The notes under the pieces: model-generated
What the model saw: only the letters and a program-made list of their open reading frames with translations
What the model was told of the DNA's origin: nothing
Databases searched by the model: none
Origin: an uncultured Fodinibius sp.
Lineage (GTDB): Bacteria > Bacteroidota > Rhodothermia > Balneolales > Balneolaceae
Direction of reading: 5' to 3'
Assembly (NCBI GenBank): GCA_913056455.1
Contig: CAJXMJ010000002.1
Location: forward strand, 496,001-560,000
Length of the DNA stretch: 64,000 nucleotides
Part shown: piece after piece, positions 8,733 to 16,169 of the stretch
Position numbering within the stretch: the stretch's first letter is position 1
Layout of the letters: each line of letters begins with the position of its first letter
Program-made: the position numbers and the translations under genes

Positions 8733-9893
8733 CTACTCCGTTGCAGGAGAAACACGAATAATGCCGTTTTCAGTCTCTGTAGCAATATAGATATTACCAT
8801 CAGGACCCTGACGGACATCACGTACGCGTCCGGCGTCTTCGAAGACCTTTTCTTCACCGACAACCTTGCCGTCTTCTAAATCAACATGCATCACATAACC
8901 AAACTTGAGAGACCCTACGAGTAGATCTCCTTTCCATTCTGGAAATTTATCGCTGGTTACAAACGTCATACCTGAGGGAGCGATAGACGGATCCCAATAC
9001 CACTCAGGCTGTTCCATACCGGCCTTGGCCGTATCATCAGTAAAAGAGGTTCCATCGTAATTGATGCCAAAACTAATTTCAGGCCACCCGTAATTATTAC
9101 CTGCTTTAATAATATTGATCTCATCGCCACCGCGCGGACCATGTTCATGCTCCCAGAGCTCTCCCGTTTCAGGATGCAGATCCATGCCTTGTGGGTTGCG
9201 AATACCATAAGCAAAAATGGCGTCTAATCCCTCTTGGCCTACAAAAGGATTATCCTCAGGAATGGATCCGTCCTCATTCAAACGATAAATTTTTCCGGCA
9301 TCACGGGTGATATCCTGGGGATTTACATCACGAGCCCCGCGATCTCCAACCCCAAAAAATACGTGCCCCTTGTTATCAAAGACAATGCGGCTGCCAAAGT
9401 GAACGCCACGCTCAGTATTGGGTTCAGCCTTATAGAGTACTTCTTTATTTACGAGCTCCGTGCGGTCATCATTAAGTTTCGCTCGCATCAATGCGGTATT
9501 CGCACCTTCACCGCCTTCAGGACTGGAGTAGGTTAGATAGATCCAGCCATTTTCTTCATAATTGGGGTGTGCTTGTACGTCAAGCAATCCGCCCTGACTG
9601 CGCGCCCAAACTTCCGGGACTCCGGCAATTGGTTCATCAGCCAGGCTTCCATTACTGAAGAGCCACAAGTTACCGCTCCGAGCGGTGATTAACATATCGC
9701 CGTCAGGCAGCCAGTCCATACCCCATGGCACATCTACCTCATTGGTAATGGTCTCCATGGTGTATTCCGGATTCTCCATGTTCTGATCCTGCTCGGCATC
9801 AGCCTCTGGTTCATTTTCGGAGGTCGCATTGCAGGCAGTTAAAAATACTACAGCTACAAATATTGTAAGATACTTATGCATTTTGTTGCTCAT
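8733..9893 (-). CDS. PQQ-dependent aldose sugar dehydrogenase-like lipoprotein
   Basis: Soluble glucose/sorbosone dehydrogenase family six-bladed beta-propeller, expected to oxidise aldoses with PQQ outside the cytoplasm. Family markers are WGMDWLPDGDMLI near the start, HFGSRIVFD, YGIRNPQG, the EHGPRGGDEINI block and NYGWPE. It begins with a lipoprotein signal (FLTAC, Cys21) and an acidic linker. An internal ATG four codons in is an alternative start. No PQQ-synthesis genes are in the window, so cofactor supply is unknown. Confidence 0.9.
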   Translation of the reverse strand: MSNKMHKYLTIFVAVVFLTACNATSENEPEADAEQDQNMENPEYTMETITNEVDVPWGMDWLPDGDMLITARSGNLWLFSNGSLADEPIAGVPEVWARSQGGLLDVQAHPNYEENGWIYLTYSSPEGGEGANTALMRAKLNDDRTELVNKEVLYKAEPNTERGVHFGSRIVFDNKGHVFFGVGDRGARDVNPQDITRDAGKIYRLNEDGSIPEDNPFVGQEGLDAIFAYGIRNPQGMDLHPETGELWEHEHGPRGGDEINIIKAGNNYGWPEISFGINYDGTSFTDDTAKAGMEQPEWYWDPSIAPSGMTFVTSDKFPEWKGDLLVGSLKFGYVMHVDLEDGKVVGEEKVFEDAGRVRDVRQGPDGNIYIATETENGIIRVSPATE

Positions 9894-10067
9894 AATAATT
9901 TCTGTCTATTCCCTTTATGGTGATATAATAATGAATAAATAATTAACACCATTCGTTCGATAATTGCCAATGATGCACGTAAAAAGTTATGAATATTATG
10001 CTTAGGTAGTAGTCATAAAGTATTTTTATAACAAGTAGCCAATCAAATGCTGATGTAAAGCTCACCG

Positions 10068-10087
10068 GCAGTGGTTACAACCACTGC
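10068..10087. repeat. 9-bp inverted repeat upstream of tRNA-Arg
   Basis: GCAGTGGTT and AACCACTGC are separated by only two bases. They lie between the divergent starts of the sugar dehydrogenase gene and the tRNA. The spacing suits a DNA-binding site better than a terminator; no T tract is present. Confidence 0.35.
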
Positions 10088-10158
10088 TGAAAGGACATGA
10101 TTTTCGGTTGTAATTTGTATAGCAAAGCGGGATATTTAGAATCCTTTTAAAACGACCT

Positions 10159-10232
10159 GCGCCCGTAGCTCAACTGGATAGAGCGTCTGACTTCGGATCA
10201 GAAGGTTAGGGGTTCGAATCCTCTCGGGCGTA
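10159..10232 (+). tRNA. tRNA-Arg (anticodon TCG)
   Basis: A full cloverleaf can be drawn. The acceptor stem is GCGCCCG against CGGGCGT with one G-U pair, the D-stem is GCTC/GAGC, and the anticodon stem is TCTGA/TCAGA with loop CTTCGGA. A 5-base variable loop is followed by the T-arm with TTCGAAT. The anticodon is TCG, reading CGA. The discriminator base is A and no CCA is encoded. It is followed at once by a terminator. No integrase or target-site repeat is nearby. Confidence 0.96.
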
Positions 10233-10241
10233 CTTATTTAT

Positions 10242-10278
10242 AAGCCCATGACTCACAATGAGTTATGGGCTTTTTATT
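10242..10278 (+). terminator. Terminator after tRNA-Arg
   Basis: AAGCCCATGACTCA pairs with TGAGTTATGGGCTT (one G-U) around a 3-base loop and runs into TTTTTATTT. It starts 10 bases after the tRNA. Confidence 0.88.
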
Positions 10279-10461
10279 TGAAATAGTTCATCAATAGAAA
10301 CAGATCACCCAAATTTGGGTATCAGAGGATGCATGGTGCAAGGCACTCTACCTCCGTTAACACTTTGTAAAGCGAGTGGGATGTATCTGAGGCATCTCCC
10401 ATTGCATATTGTTTAGGCCAAAGATTCAATTACGATTTCTCAATATACGAAAGAATATATA

Positions 10462-11685
10462 CTACACCCATGGGGATTGATTGGAGGCCTGTGCAATTTT
10501 TGCCGTGTCTATGGCAATCACCAGCTCTTCATTGGTAGGAATTACCCAGACTTCTGTTTGGGATGAATCACTGCTTATTTTCTGCATCTTGCCCGATTCC
10601 GTTGATTCATTTTTTTCAGGATCAATTTCAATACCCAGTGATTCCATATCTTCAAGAGACTGCTGACGAACCATTGCCGAATTTTCTCCGATTCCGGCGG
10701 TAAAAATAATGGCATCACAACCATTTAAAGTTGCAATATAGGAGCCTATATATTTCTTCAAGTCATGGCAGAATACATCAATCGCCTGCTGACAGCGACG
10801 ATCCCCTCGCTTTGCTTCTTCAGTAAGTTCTCTCATGTCTGCCGCATAACCGCTCAGTCCCAATAAACCACTATGCTTGTTCAACAGTGCGTGCAGGTTA
10901 TTGAGAGACAGCTCTTCTTTTTCAACAAGGTAAAAGAGGATAGACGGATCAATGTCACCTGAACGGGTGCCCATTATCATTCCTGATAGCGGAGTGAAGC
11001 CCATAGAAGTATCAATCGACTTGCCGCCTTTTACAGCTGCAACGGAAGCACCGTTTCCAAGGTGACATGTAATCACCCGGGTATCCTCCACAGGTTTGTC
11101 GGTCATGTTATAATATTGTCGGCTCACATAATAGTGTGATGTCCCGTGAAATCCATATTTCCGAATTTTATAACGGCGATATAGCCTGTTCGGAATGCCG
11201 TAAAGATAAGATTTAGCAGGGAGTGAGTGATGAAATGCCGTATCAAATACTGCAACATGTGGTATTTCAGGCAGATACTTCATTGCGGCTTCTATTCCTT
11301 TTAAATTCGGGGGATTATGAAGCGGAGCCAGGTCGAATGCCTGCCTGATGGCATCCTTGACATCTTCATCAATGAGAACCGAGTCTTTGAACATTTCACC
11401 GCCGTGAACAACCCGGTGACCGACAGCTTTAATATCATCCGTCGATGAGATTGCTGTATTATCTGAATCCATCAGAAAATTCATAATTTCCTCCAAAGCC
11501 TTAACGTGATTCTCGATCTCACGCGTATCTTTTATCGATTTGAATCCTGCAGGCTCATGTTTAACAATGGACGTGACCGCCCCGATACGTTCCACGACAC
11601 CGGAGCAGACCTCTTTTTGTTCAGAGGTTTCAATGAGATTGTATTTTACGGATGAACTGCCGCAATTGATCACAAGTACGATCAT
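10462..11685 (-). CDS. ackA: Acetate kinase
   Basis: Interconverts acetyl phosphate plus ADP and acetate plus ATP in the cytoplasm. The N-terminus VINCGSSSVKY contains the family Asn7. Further markers are GHRVVHGGE, DTAFHHSLP (catalytic Asp), CHLGNGAS, GTRSGDIDPS (catalytic Arg) and GIGENS, with a Glu in PTNEELVIA close to the end. At 407 residues it is standard length. Phosphotransacetylase is not adjacent, so it is not in the usual ackA-pta pair here. The upstream 600 bases hold no gene. Confidence 0.97.
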   Translation of the reverse strand: MIVLVINCGSSSVKYNLIETSEQKEVCSGVVERIGAVTSIVKHEPAGFKSIKDTREIENHVKALEEIMNFLMDSDNTAISSTDDIKAVGHRVVHGGEMFKDSVLIDEDVKDAIRQAFDLAPLHNPPNLKGIEAAMKYLPEIPHVAVFDTAFHHSLPAKSYLYGIPNRLYRRYKIRKYGFHGTSHYYVSRQYYNMTDKPVEDTRVITCHLGNGASVAAVKGGKSIDTSMGFTPLSGMIMGTRSGDIDPSILFYLVEKEELSLNNLHALLNKHSGLLGLSGYAADMRELTEEAKRGDRRCQQAIDVFCHDLKKYIGSYIATLNGCDAIIFTAGIGENSAMVRQQSLEDMESLGIEIDPEKNESTESGKMQKISSDSSQTEVWVIPTNEELVIAIDTAKIAQASNQSPWV

Positions 11686-12283
11686 TATATTCTTTATCCA
11701 GAGGTTGAGCGATTAATATGAAATGAGCTTAATATAATGAAGGGGAATGAATTTTTGATAAAGGTTGGAGAATTCGAGTTGCAATGTGGTGATTTTCGCA
11801 GGATTTTAGAAGTTTGAGAAGGGTATAGAAGCAGACAGACAGTAAAGAGATTTTAGTTAGAAAAGTTGGAGAGAATGCCATATCAGAGTGGGTGCAAGAG
11901 GGTGCTTCAATTAAATAGACAAACGCCTATTTAACATTCGGTAAGCATGCAAAAAATAACGTTACAACCATGTTTCAGCACTCTTTTATTGTTTTACAGG
12001 GATTTTTATTTAAAGTCTCTGGTTTTCATATTTATCTCCCTATCAACTGTTAAGTTTAAAAGAGCTTTTATTTATAAAAGTATTTAAGACTGCAACTAAA
12101 AAAGGAGGGTTGGAAAGTTGGTTTCCTCCTAATCCTACAATACTTTAAACAGAATTAGGGCTACAACTACAGACCGTTGCCGCAACTTTTAATCGTATCT
12201 CTTTTAAGTTATACATTTTGTGATATCTCTTTGCATCCCTTCTAAAAATCGAATATAAAGTTCCATCAAAGAACTTAGTCCGC
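11686..12283. other. Gene-free stretch between ackA and the desaturase gene
   Basis: About 600 bases between divergent genes with no convincing ORF. The first 250 bases are purine-rich on the plus strand. A 7-bp inverted repeat (CTTTTAT / ATAAAAG) is at 12065-12080. Further on, a loose AGGAGG...CCTCCT hairpin spans 12103-12130. Regulatory content for the two flanking genes is likely, but I cannot assign a known element. Confidence 0.4.
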
Positions 12284-13393
12284 ATGTCCAACACTCAAAA
12301 AGTAACGTTCAATAACAGCACCAGCCGAGAATTCAGTAAAACCGTAAAAAAAAGGGTGGACCAATATTTTGAGGAGAATGACATCTCCAAGCATGCCAAC
12401 CTGCAGATGGTTATAAAAACCATCATTTTATTATCAGTGTATTTGGGATCTTATGCCCTGATTATCTCAGGCCAATTTTCGCTGGGAACCATGTGGGCCC
12501 TATGTGTTCTGATGGGTATTGGAATGGCCGGTGTGGGCTTTTCCGTATCCCACGATGCCCTGCACGGAGCCTATTCTTCCAATAAATATATTAATCGTGC
12601 CTTGGGTTATACTTTTGATATGCTGGGGGCCAACGGCTATATCTGGAAGATAACACATAACATCATCCACCACACCTATACGAATATTCACGGGCACGAC
12701 GAAGATCTTGAAGTATCGGAATTTATACGCCTCTCCCCACATTCTGAACATAAGCCTATCCATCGCGTGCAACATATTCTGGCATTTTTCGCCTATAGCC
12801 TGGCTATGCTTTTCTGGGTTTTTGTTAAGGATTACAAGAACTTCCTCAAAACAAATATCGGTCCATACAATGATAAGACGCACCCAACAAGCGAATGGAT
12901 TAGCTTGTTTGTAACCAAGGCTCTCTTTTATACCTATATGCTGGTTCTGCCCATGCTCCTGCTCGATATCACCTGGGTCCATCTTCTGATTGGGTTTACA
13001 ACCGTGCAACTAACGGCAGGACTTATCATTGGTATTATCTTTCAGCTTGCCCACGTTGTAGAGGGCACCGACCATCCGGTACCCGATGAAGATAATATGA
13101 TTGACGAGCACTGGATGATTCACGAGATGGTAACCACCAATAATTTTGCGCGTGACAACAAAGCCTTATGCTGGTTTGTCGGCGGATTGAACTTTCAAAT
13201 AGAGCATCACCTGTTCCCAAAAATATGCAGCGTACACTATCCTGATATAAGTCCTATTGTTGAGAAAACAGCCAAGGAATTTGATATCCCCTACAACCAC
13301 CACGAAACCTTCTTTGGAGCCGTGGCTTCGCATTACCGTACGCTTAAGAAATTTGGGGATCCTGAATTCACCTATTCAGAAGCGCAGGCGTGA
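12284..13393 (+). CDS. Membrane fatty-acid desaturase (acyl-lipid/acyl-CoA type)
   Basis: Di-iron integral membrane desaturase that would introduce a double bond into membrane acyl chains. The three histidine boxes are complete: H90DALH94, HNIIHH (H125, H129, H130) and QIEHH (Q305, H308, H309). The QxxHH third box is typical of front-end and linoleoyl-CoA-type desaturases. There is no fused cytochrome b5, so electrons must come from a separate ferredoxin or b5. Four to six membrane segments lie around residues 43-85 and 190-265. The window offers no lipid-synthesis partner, and regiospecificity cannot be told from sequence. Confidence 0.92.
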   Translation: MSNTQKVTFNNSTSREFSKTVKKRVDQYFEENDISKHANLQMVIKTIILLSVYLGSYALIISGQFSLGTMWALCVLMGIGMAGVGFSVSHDALHGAYSSNKYINRALGYTFDMLGANGYIWKITHNIIHHTYTNIHGHDEDLEVSEFIRLSPHSEHKPIHRVQHILAFFAYSLAMLFWVFVKDYKNFLKTNIGPYNDKTHPTSEWISLFVTKALFYTYMLVLPMLLLDITWVHLLIGFTTVQLTAGLIIGIIFQLAHVVEGTDHPVPDEDNMIDEHWMIHEMVTTNNFARDNKALCWFVGGLNFQIEHHLFPKICSVHYPDISPIVEKTAKEFDIPYNHHETFFGAVASHYRTLKKFGDPEFTYSEAQA

Positions 13394-13634
13394 GGCTGAC
13401 AACACCATTCCGACTGGGTCATCCCCAGCAGACCAGCAGAGACTATTCCTACTTTAACAACTGCTTAGAACTCAACCTGAATTCTGAGTTGATATAGGTA
13501 ACATCTTTGCCAAGTTTGGTGAATGTATTACATAGACCTGACTTGTTATAAGCTCGATGTTACATATATTGTTTTATCGACATTTTTAAAATTTTTTTTG
13601 CGAGATGATTTCCAAATAACCAGAACATAATTCC

Positions 13635-14087
13635 ATGGCTGACCTAACAAAGCAACTAAGCACCGAGAGGGGAAATGTTGCCATCATATCGGTCTTTGTG
13701 GTTCTGGCCCTGTTCATTATTGTCACAACGCATTATGGAATAAAAACACTCGCTTCGGTCCGGGCCTATGTAGGAGCCGAAGGCCAATGGACCAAAGCCC
13801 AAAAAGAAGCTACAAACCTGCTTATTCAATACAGCGTTAAAGAACAGCTGGAGTTATACAACCAGTTTCAGAAAGAGCTGGAACTGCACAAGGCCTTTAA
13901 AGATGCCCGGCAAACACTGAGCTCTGCGAATCCTGATCACGAGATGGCATTCAGGAAATTTCAAACGGCTGATCTAGATCCCAACGATATTAATCTGATC
14001 ATATGGATTTCTCAATTCCACGATGAAATTTCCTGCCTACGGCAGCTACTTTCCAGACAAAACGTAATTACAACTAAAGCATTCTAA
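13635..14087 (+). CDS. Orphan membrane-anchored sensor domain, possibly truncated
   Basis: The 150-residue product has one membrane helix (about 17-37) and then an extracytoplasmic helical region with SVRAYVGAEGQWTKAQKEA and LDPNDINLIIW. I recognise this pattern as the N-terminal sensor of many membrane GGDEF and histidine-kinase proteins. Here it stops after the motif, with no second helix and no output domain, and the last 20 residues diverge. It is therefore a stand-alone sensor subunit or the remnant of a broken sensor gene. It ends about 40 bases before the RsbQ-like gene on the same strand, so co-transcription is likely. Confidence 0.65.
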   Translation: MADLTKQLSTERGNVAIISVFVVLALFIIVTTHYGIKTLASVRAYVGAEGQWTKAQKEATNLLIQYSVKEQLELYNQFQKELELHKAFKDARQTLSSANPDHEMAFRKFQTADLDPNDINLIIWISQFHDEISCLRQLLSRQNVITTKAF

Positions 14088-14128
14088 ATAGACATCACAG
14101 ACCAATAATTTTCACATAGGTATCAATT

Positions 14129-14947
14129 ATGTCCCAAAAAATTTTCGAAAGAAATAATGTTACTATTACAGGGGAGGGAGAAATACCGATCCTGTTTGCC
14201 CATGGCTTTGGTTGTGACCAACATATGTGGCGATTTATAACCCCGGCATTCAAAGAGAAGTTCAAAGTTATTCTTTTTGATTATGTGGGGTTCGGCAACT
14301 CTGATACCAGCTCTTATAAAACTGAGCGATATAACACCCTCCATGGTTATGTACAGGATGTTTTAGAGGTTATTGATGCTTTAGAACATAATGATGTAAT
14401 ATTCGCAGGACATTCGGTAAGTTCAATTATCGGTGCCCTGGCATCTATTAAGGAACCTCAAAAGTTTAAGCACCTGATTATGATTGGTCCCTCTCCCTGC
14501 TATCTCAATGATCCTCCTGAATATTATGGAGGATATGACCGTAGCACTATCGAGGAACTACTGCAACTAATGCAAAAAAATTATATCGGCTGGGCGGAAT
14601 TTTTCGCCCCTGAAGTCATGAAAAATGAGGATAAACCTCAATTGACAGAGGAACTCGAGGAAAGTTTTTGCTCTACCGATCCCGTTATAGCTCATGAATT
14701 TGCTAAAGCCACTTTCCTTTCTGATAATCGGGAAGATCTCCCTAAAATAGACGTACCTGTACTTATCATTCAGTGCGAAAATGATTCTATAGCACCACTG
14801 CGAGTTGGTAAATATGTGCATTCTCAAATCAAAGATAGCACGCTGGAAGTACTTCCGGCGAATGGCCACTGTCCGCATATGTCTGATCCGGAATTGACAA
14901 TTGAAGCGATCGATAATTACCTGAACCAAGACTTAACAAGATCATGA
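14129..14947 (+). CDS. rsbQ: RsbQ-like alpha/beta hydrolase
   Basis: Close in sequence to Bacillus RsbQ, the hydrolase needed for energy-stress activation of the PAS phosphatase RsbP; plant KAI2/D14 receptors share this fold. Recognisable blocks are GFGCDQHMW, FDYVGFGNSD, GPSPCYLNDPPEYYGG and the C-terminal NGHCPHMS. The triad is Ser96 (GHSVS), Asp219 and His247, the numbering I recall for the Bacillus protein. The gene overlaps the next one by four bases (ATGA). That gene encodes a PAS histidine kinase, so this probably acts as a small-molecule sensor or hydrolase feeding the kinase. Confidence 0.9.
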   Translation: MSQKIFERNNVTITGEGEIPILFAHGFGCDQHMWRFITPAFKEKFKVILFDYVGFGNSDTSSYKTERYNTLHGYVQDVLEVIDALEHNDVIFAGHSVSSIIGALASIKEPQKFKHLIMIGPSPCYLNDPPEYYGGYDRSTIEELLQLMQKNYIGWAEFFAPEVMKNEDKPQLTEELEESFCSTDPVIAHEFAKATFLSDNREDLPKIDVPVLIIQCENDSIAPLRVGKYVHSQIKDSTLEVLPANGHCPHMSDPELTIEAIDNYLNQDLTRS

Positions 14948-16023
14948 ACTCTGTTTTAAATAAAATACCCTGCGGTTACCTAGAATTTAATGATGAAGGA
15001 ATACTGACACAGGTAAACAACCGCACTTGTAATATATTCAACTATACAGAGAAGCAATTAATTAATAATCATATTGAAACAATTCTGACACCGGGTGCCA
15101 AAATTTTTTATCAGACCCACCTGTTTCCTATGTTAAAAATGAAAAAACAGGTGAATGAAATTTATTTGACCTTTCAATCTAAAGAGGGAGAAAATATCCC
15201 TGTATTGATTAATGCCGAGCGGATTGTAGATAACGAAGAGCCAATAAATCGCTGTATTGTTCTTCAAATGGAGCGTCGCTCCGAATACGAAGACCGAATT
15301 CTTTATGACAAAAAGAAAGCAGAAAAAAAGAGCGACAAAAAGGAAAAGCTTCTTTCTATGATGTCACATGAACTGCGTAGTCCATTAAATGTAATTCTCG
15401 GGATGGTCGATTTATTATCTAATGAGATTAATGGTAACGCCGGGAGTGAAGAGCGTAAATATCTGGGTCTTATAAAAAATGCCGGTAAAGATCTGGCTAG
15501 ATTGGCTGATGACATTCTGAACTTTGCCAAACTTGAATCTGGTTATTTTGAAGTCAACAACGAAGTAGTTCTACTTGAGGAGGTTCTCATGAATTCCTTT
15601 ATGATGGCTATGCACGAAGCTGAAGACAAAGGAATCGAACTAACCAGAAGTGAAAAAACCGAGATTAAAGTGTTTGCCGACAAAGACCGACTTAAACAAG
15701 TCATCATGAACTTATTAACAAATGCCGTCAAATACACTGAGCCAGGGGGCGAAGTGATCCTAACTACGGAAAAAGAGGGCCAATATGCTAAAATACATGT
15801 AAAAGATACTGGCATTGGAATCCCCGCCGAAAAAATTGATCAAATCTTCCAGCCTTTTAACCAAATGGATAATGATGGCTCAGGCTCAAGTAAAAGTGGA
15901 TTTGGGCTGGGACTCCCAATCAGTAAAAAACTTGTAGCCCTAATGGAAGGTAACTTAACAGTGAACAGTGAAGAAGGTGAAGGATCTATTTTTTCCGTCA
16001 AGATTCCACTGGCAAAGAACTAA
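14944..16023 (+). CDS. Cytosolic PAS-domain histidine kinase, RsbQ partner
   Basis: Soluble sensor kinase with no membrane segment. A PAS domain covers residues 5-110 and contains the segment IFYQTHLFPMLKM seen in PAS domains of sigma-B-type regulators. A short charged coil (115-135) leads to a HisKA domain with His142 in SHELRSPLN. The HATPase_c domain has NLLTNAVKYT, DTGIGIP and GFGLGLPISK. No receiver domain or adjacent response regulator is present, so the output partner is elsewhere. The overlap with the RsbQ-like gene implies translational coupling. In Bacillus the same hydrolase pairs with a PAS-PP2C phosphatase, so the output module has been swapped here. Confidence 0.92.
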   Translation: MNSVLNKIPCGYLEFNDEGILTQVNNRTCNIFNYTEKQLINNHIETILTPGAKIFYQTHLFPMLKMKKQVNEIYLTFQSKEGENIPVLINAERIVDNEEPINRCIVLQMERRSEYEDRILYDKKKAEKKSDKKEKLLSMMSHELRSPLNVILGMVDLLSNEINGNAGSEERKYLGLIKNAGKDLARLADDILNFAKLESGYFEVNNEVVLLEEVLMNSFMMAMHEAEDKGIELTRSEKTEIKVFADKDRLKQVIMNLLTNAVKYTEPGGEVILTTEKEGQYAKIHVKDTGIGIPAEKIDQIFQPFNQMDNDGSGSSKSGFGLGLPISKKLVALMEGNLTVNSEEGEGSIFSVKIPLAKN

Positions 16024-16169
16024 CTAAAAGTCATCCGCTCACTATTAGCTTCTAGTGCTTTTTTAAACTGCCTGATAAACAACGGTATAGTCTGACAAGA
16101 ATAAAAATGGAAGAATTCGATTTCTGAGAAAGTAAATCTCCTTCACTTTAGGTACTTCTGCAAATATTT

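Noticed and set aside
10307-10320. Perfect 14-bp palindrome (ACCCAAATTTGGGT) between tRNA-Arg and ackA
   Set aside because: A palindrome of this length is expected a few times in 64 kb by chance, and no promoter sits beside it.
10159-10461. tRNA as an integration site of a mobile element
   Set aside because: No repeat of the tRNA 3' end, no integrase, and normal flanking genes.
11947-12088. 46-codon ATG ORF in the ackA-desaturase gap
   Set aside because: Composition is AT-driven, no RBS, no recognisable motif; not convincing as a gene.
12500-13009. 169-codon minus-strand ORF across the desaturase gene
   Set aside because: Shadow frame with no RBS; the plus-strand desaturase has all three histidine boxes.
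16024-16169. CACTA...TAGTG hairpin with T run as a terminator of the PAS kinase gene
   Set aside because: Stem of only five base pairs; too weak to report as a feature.
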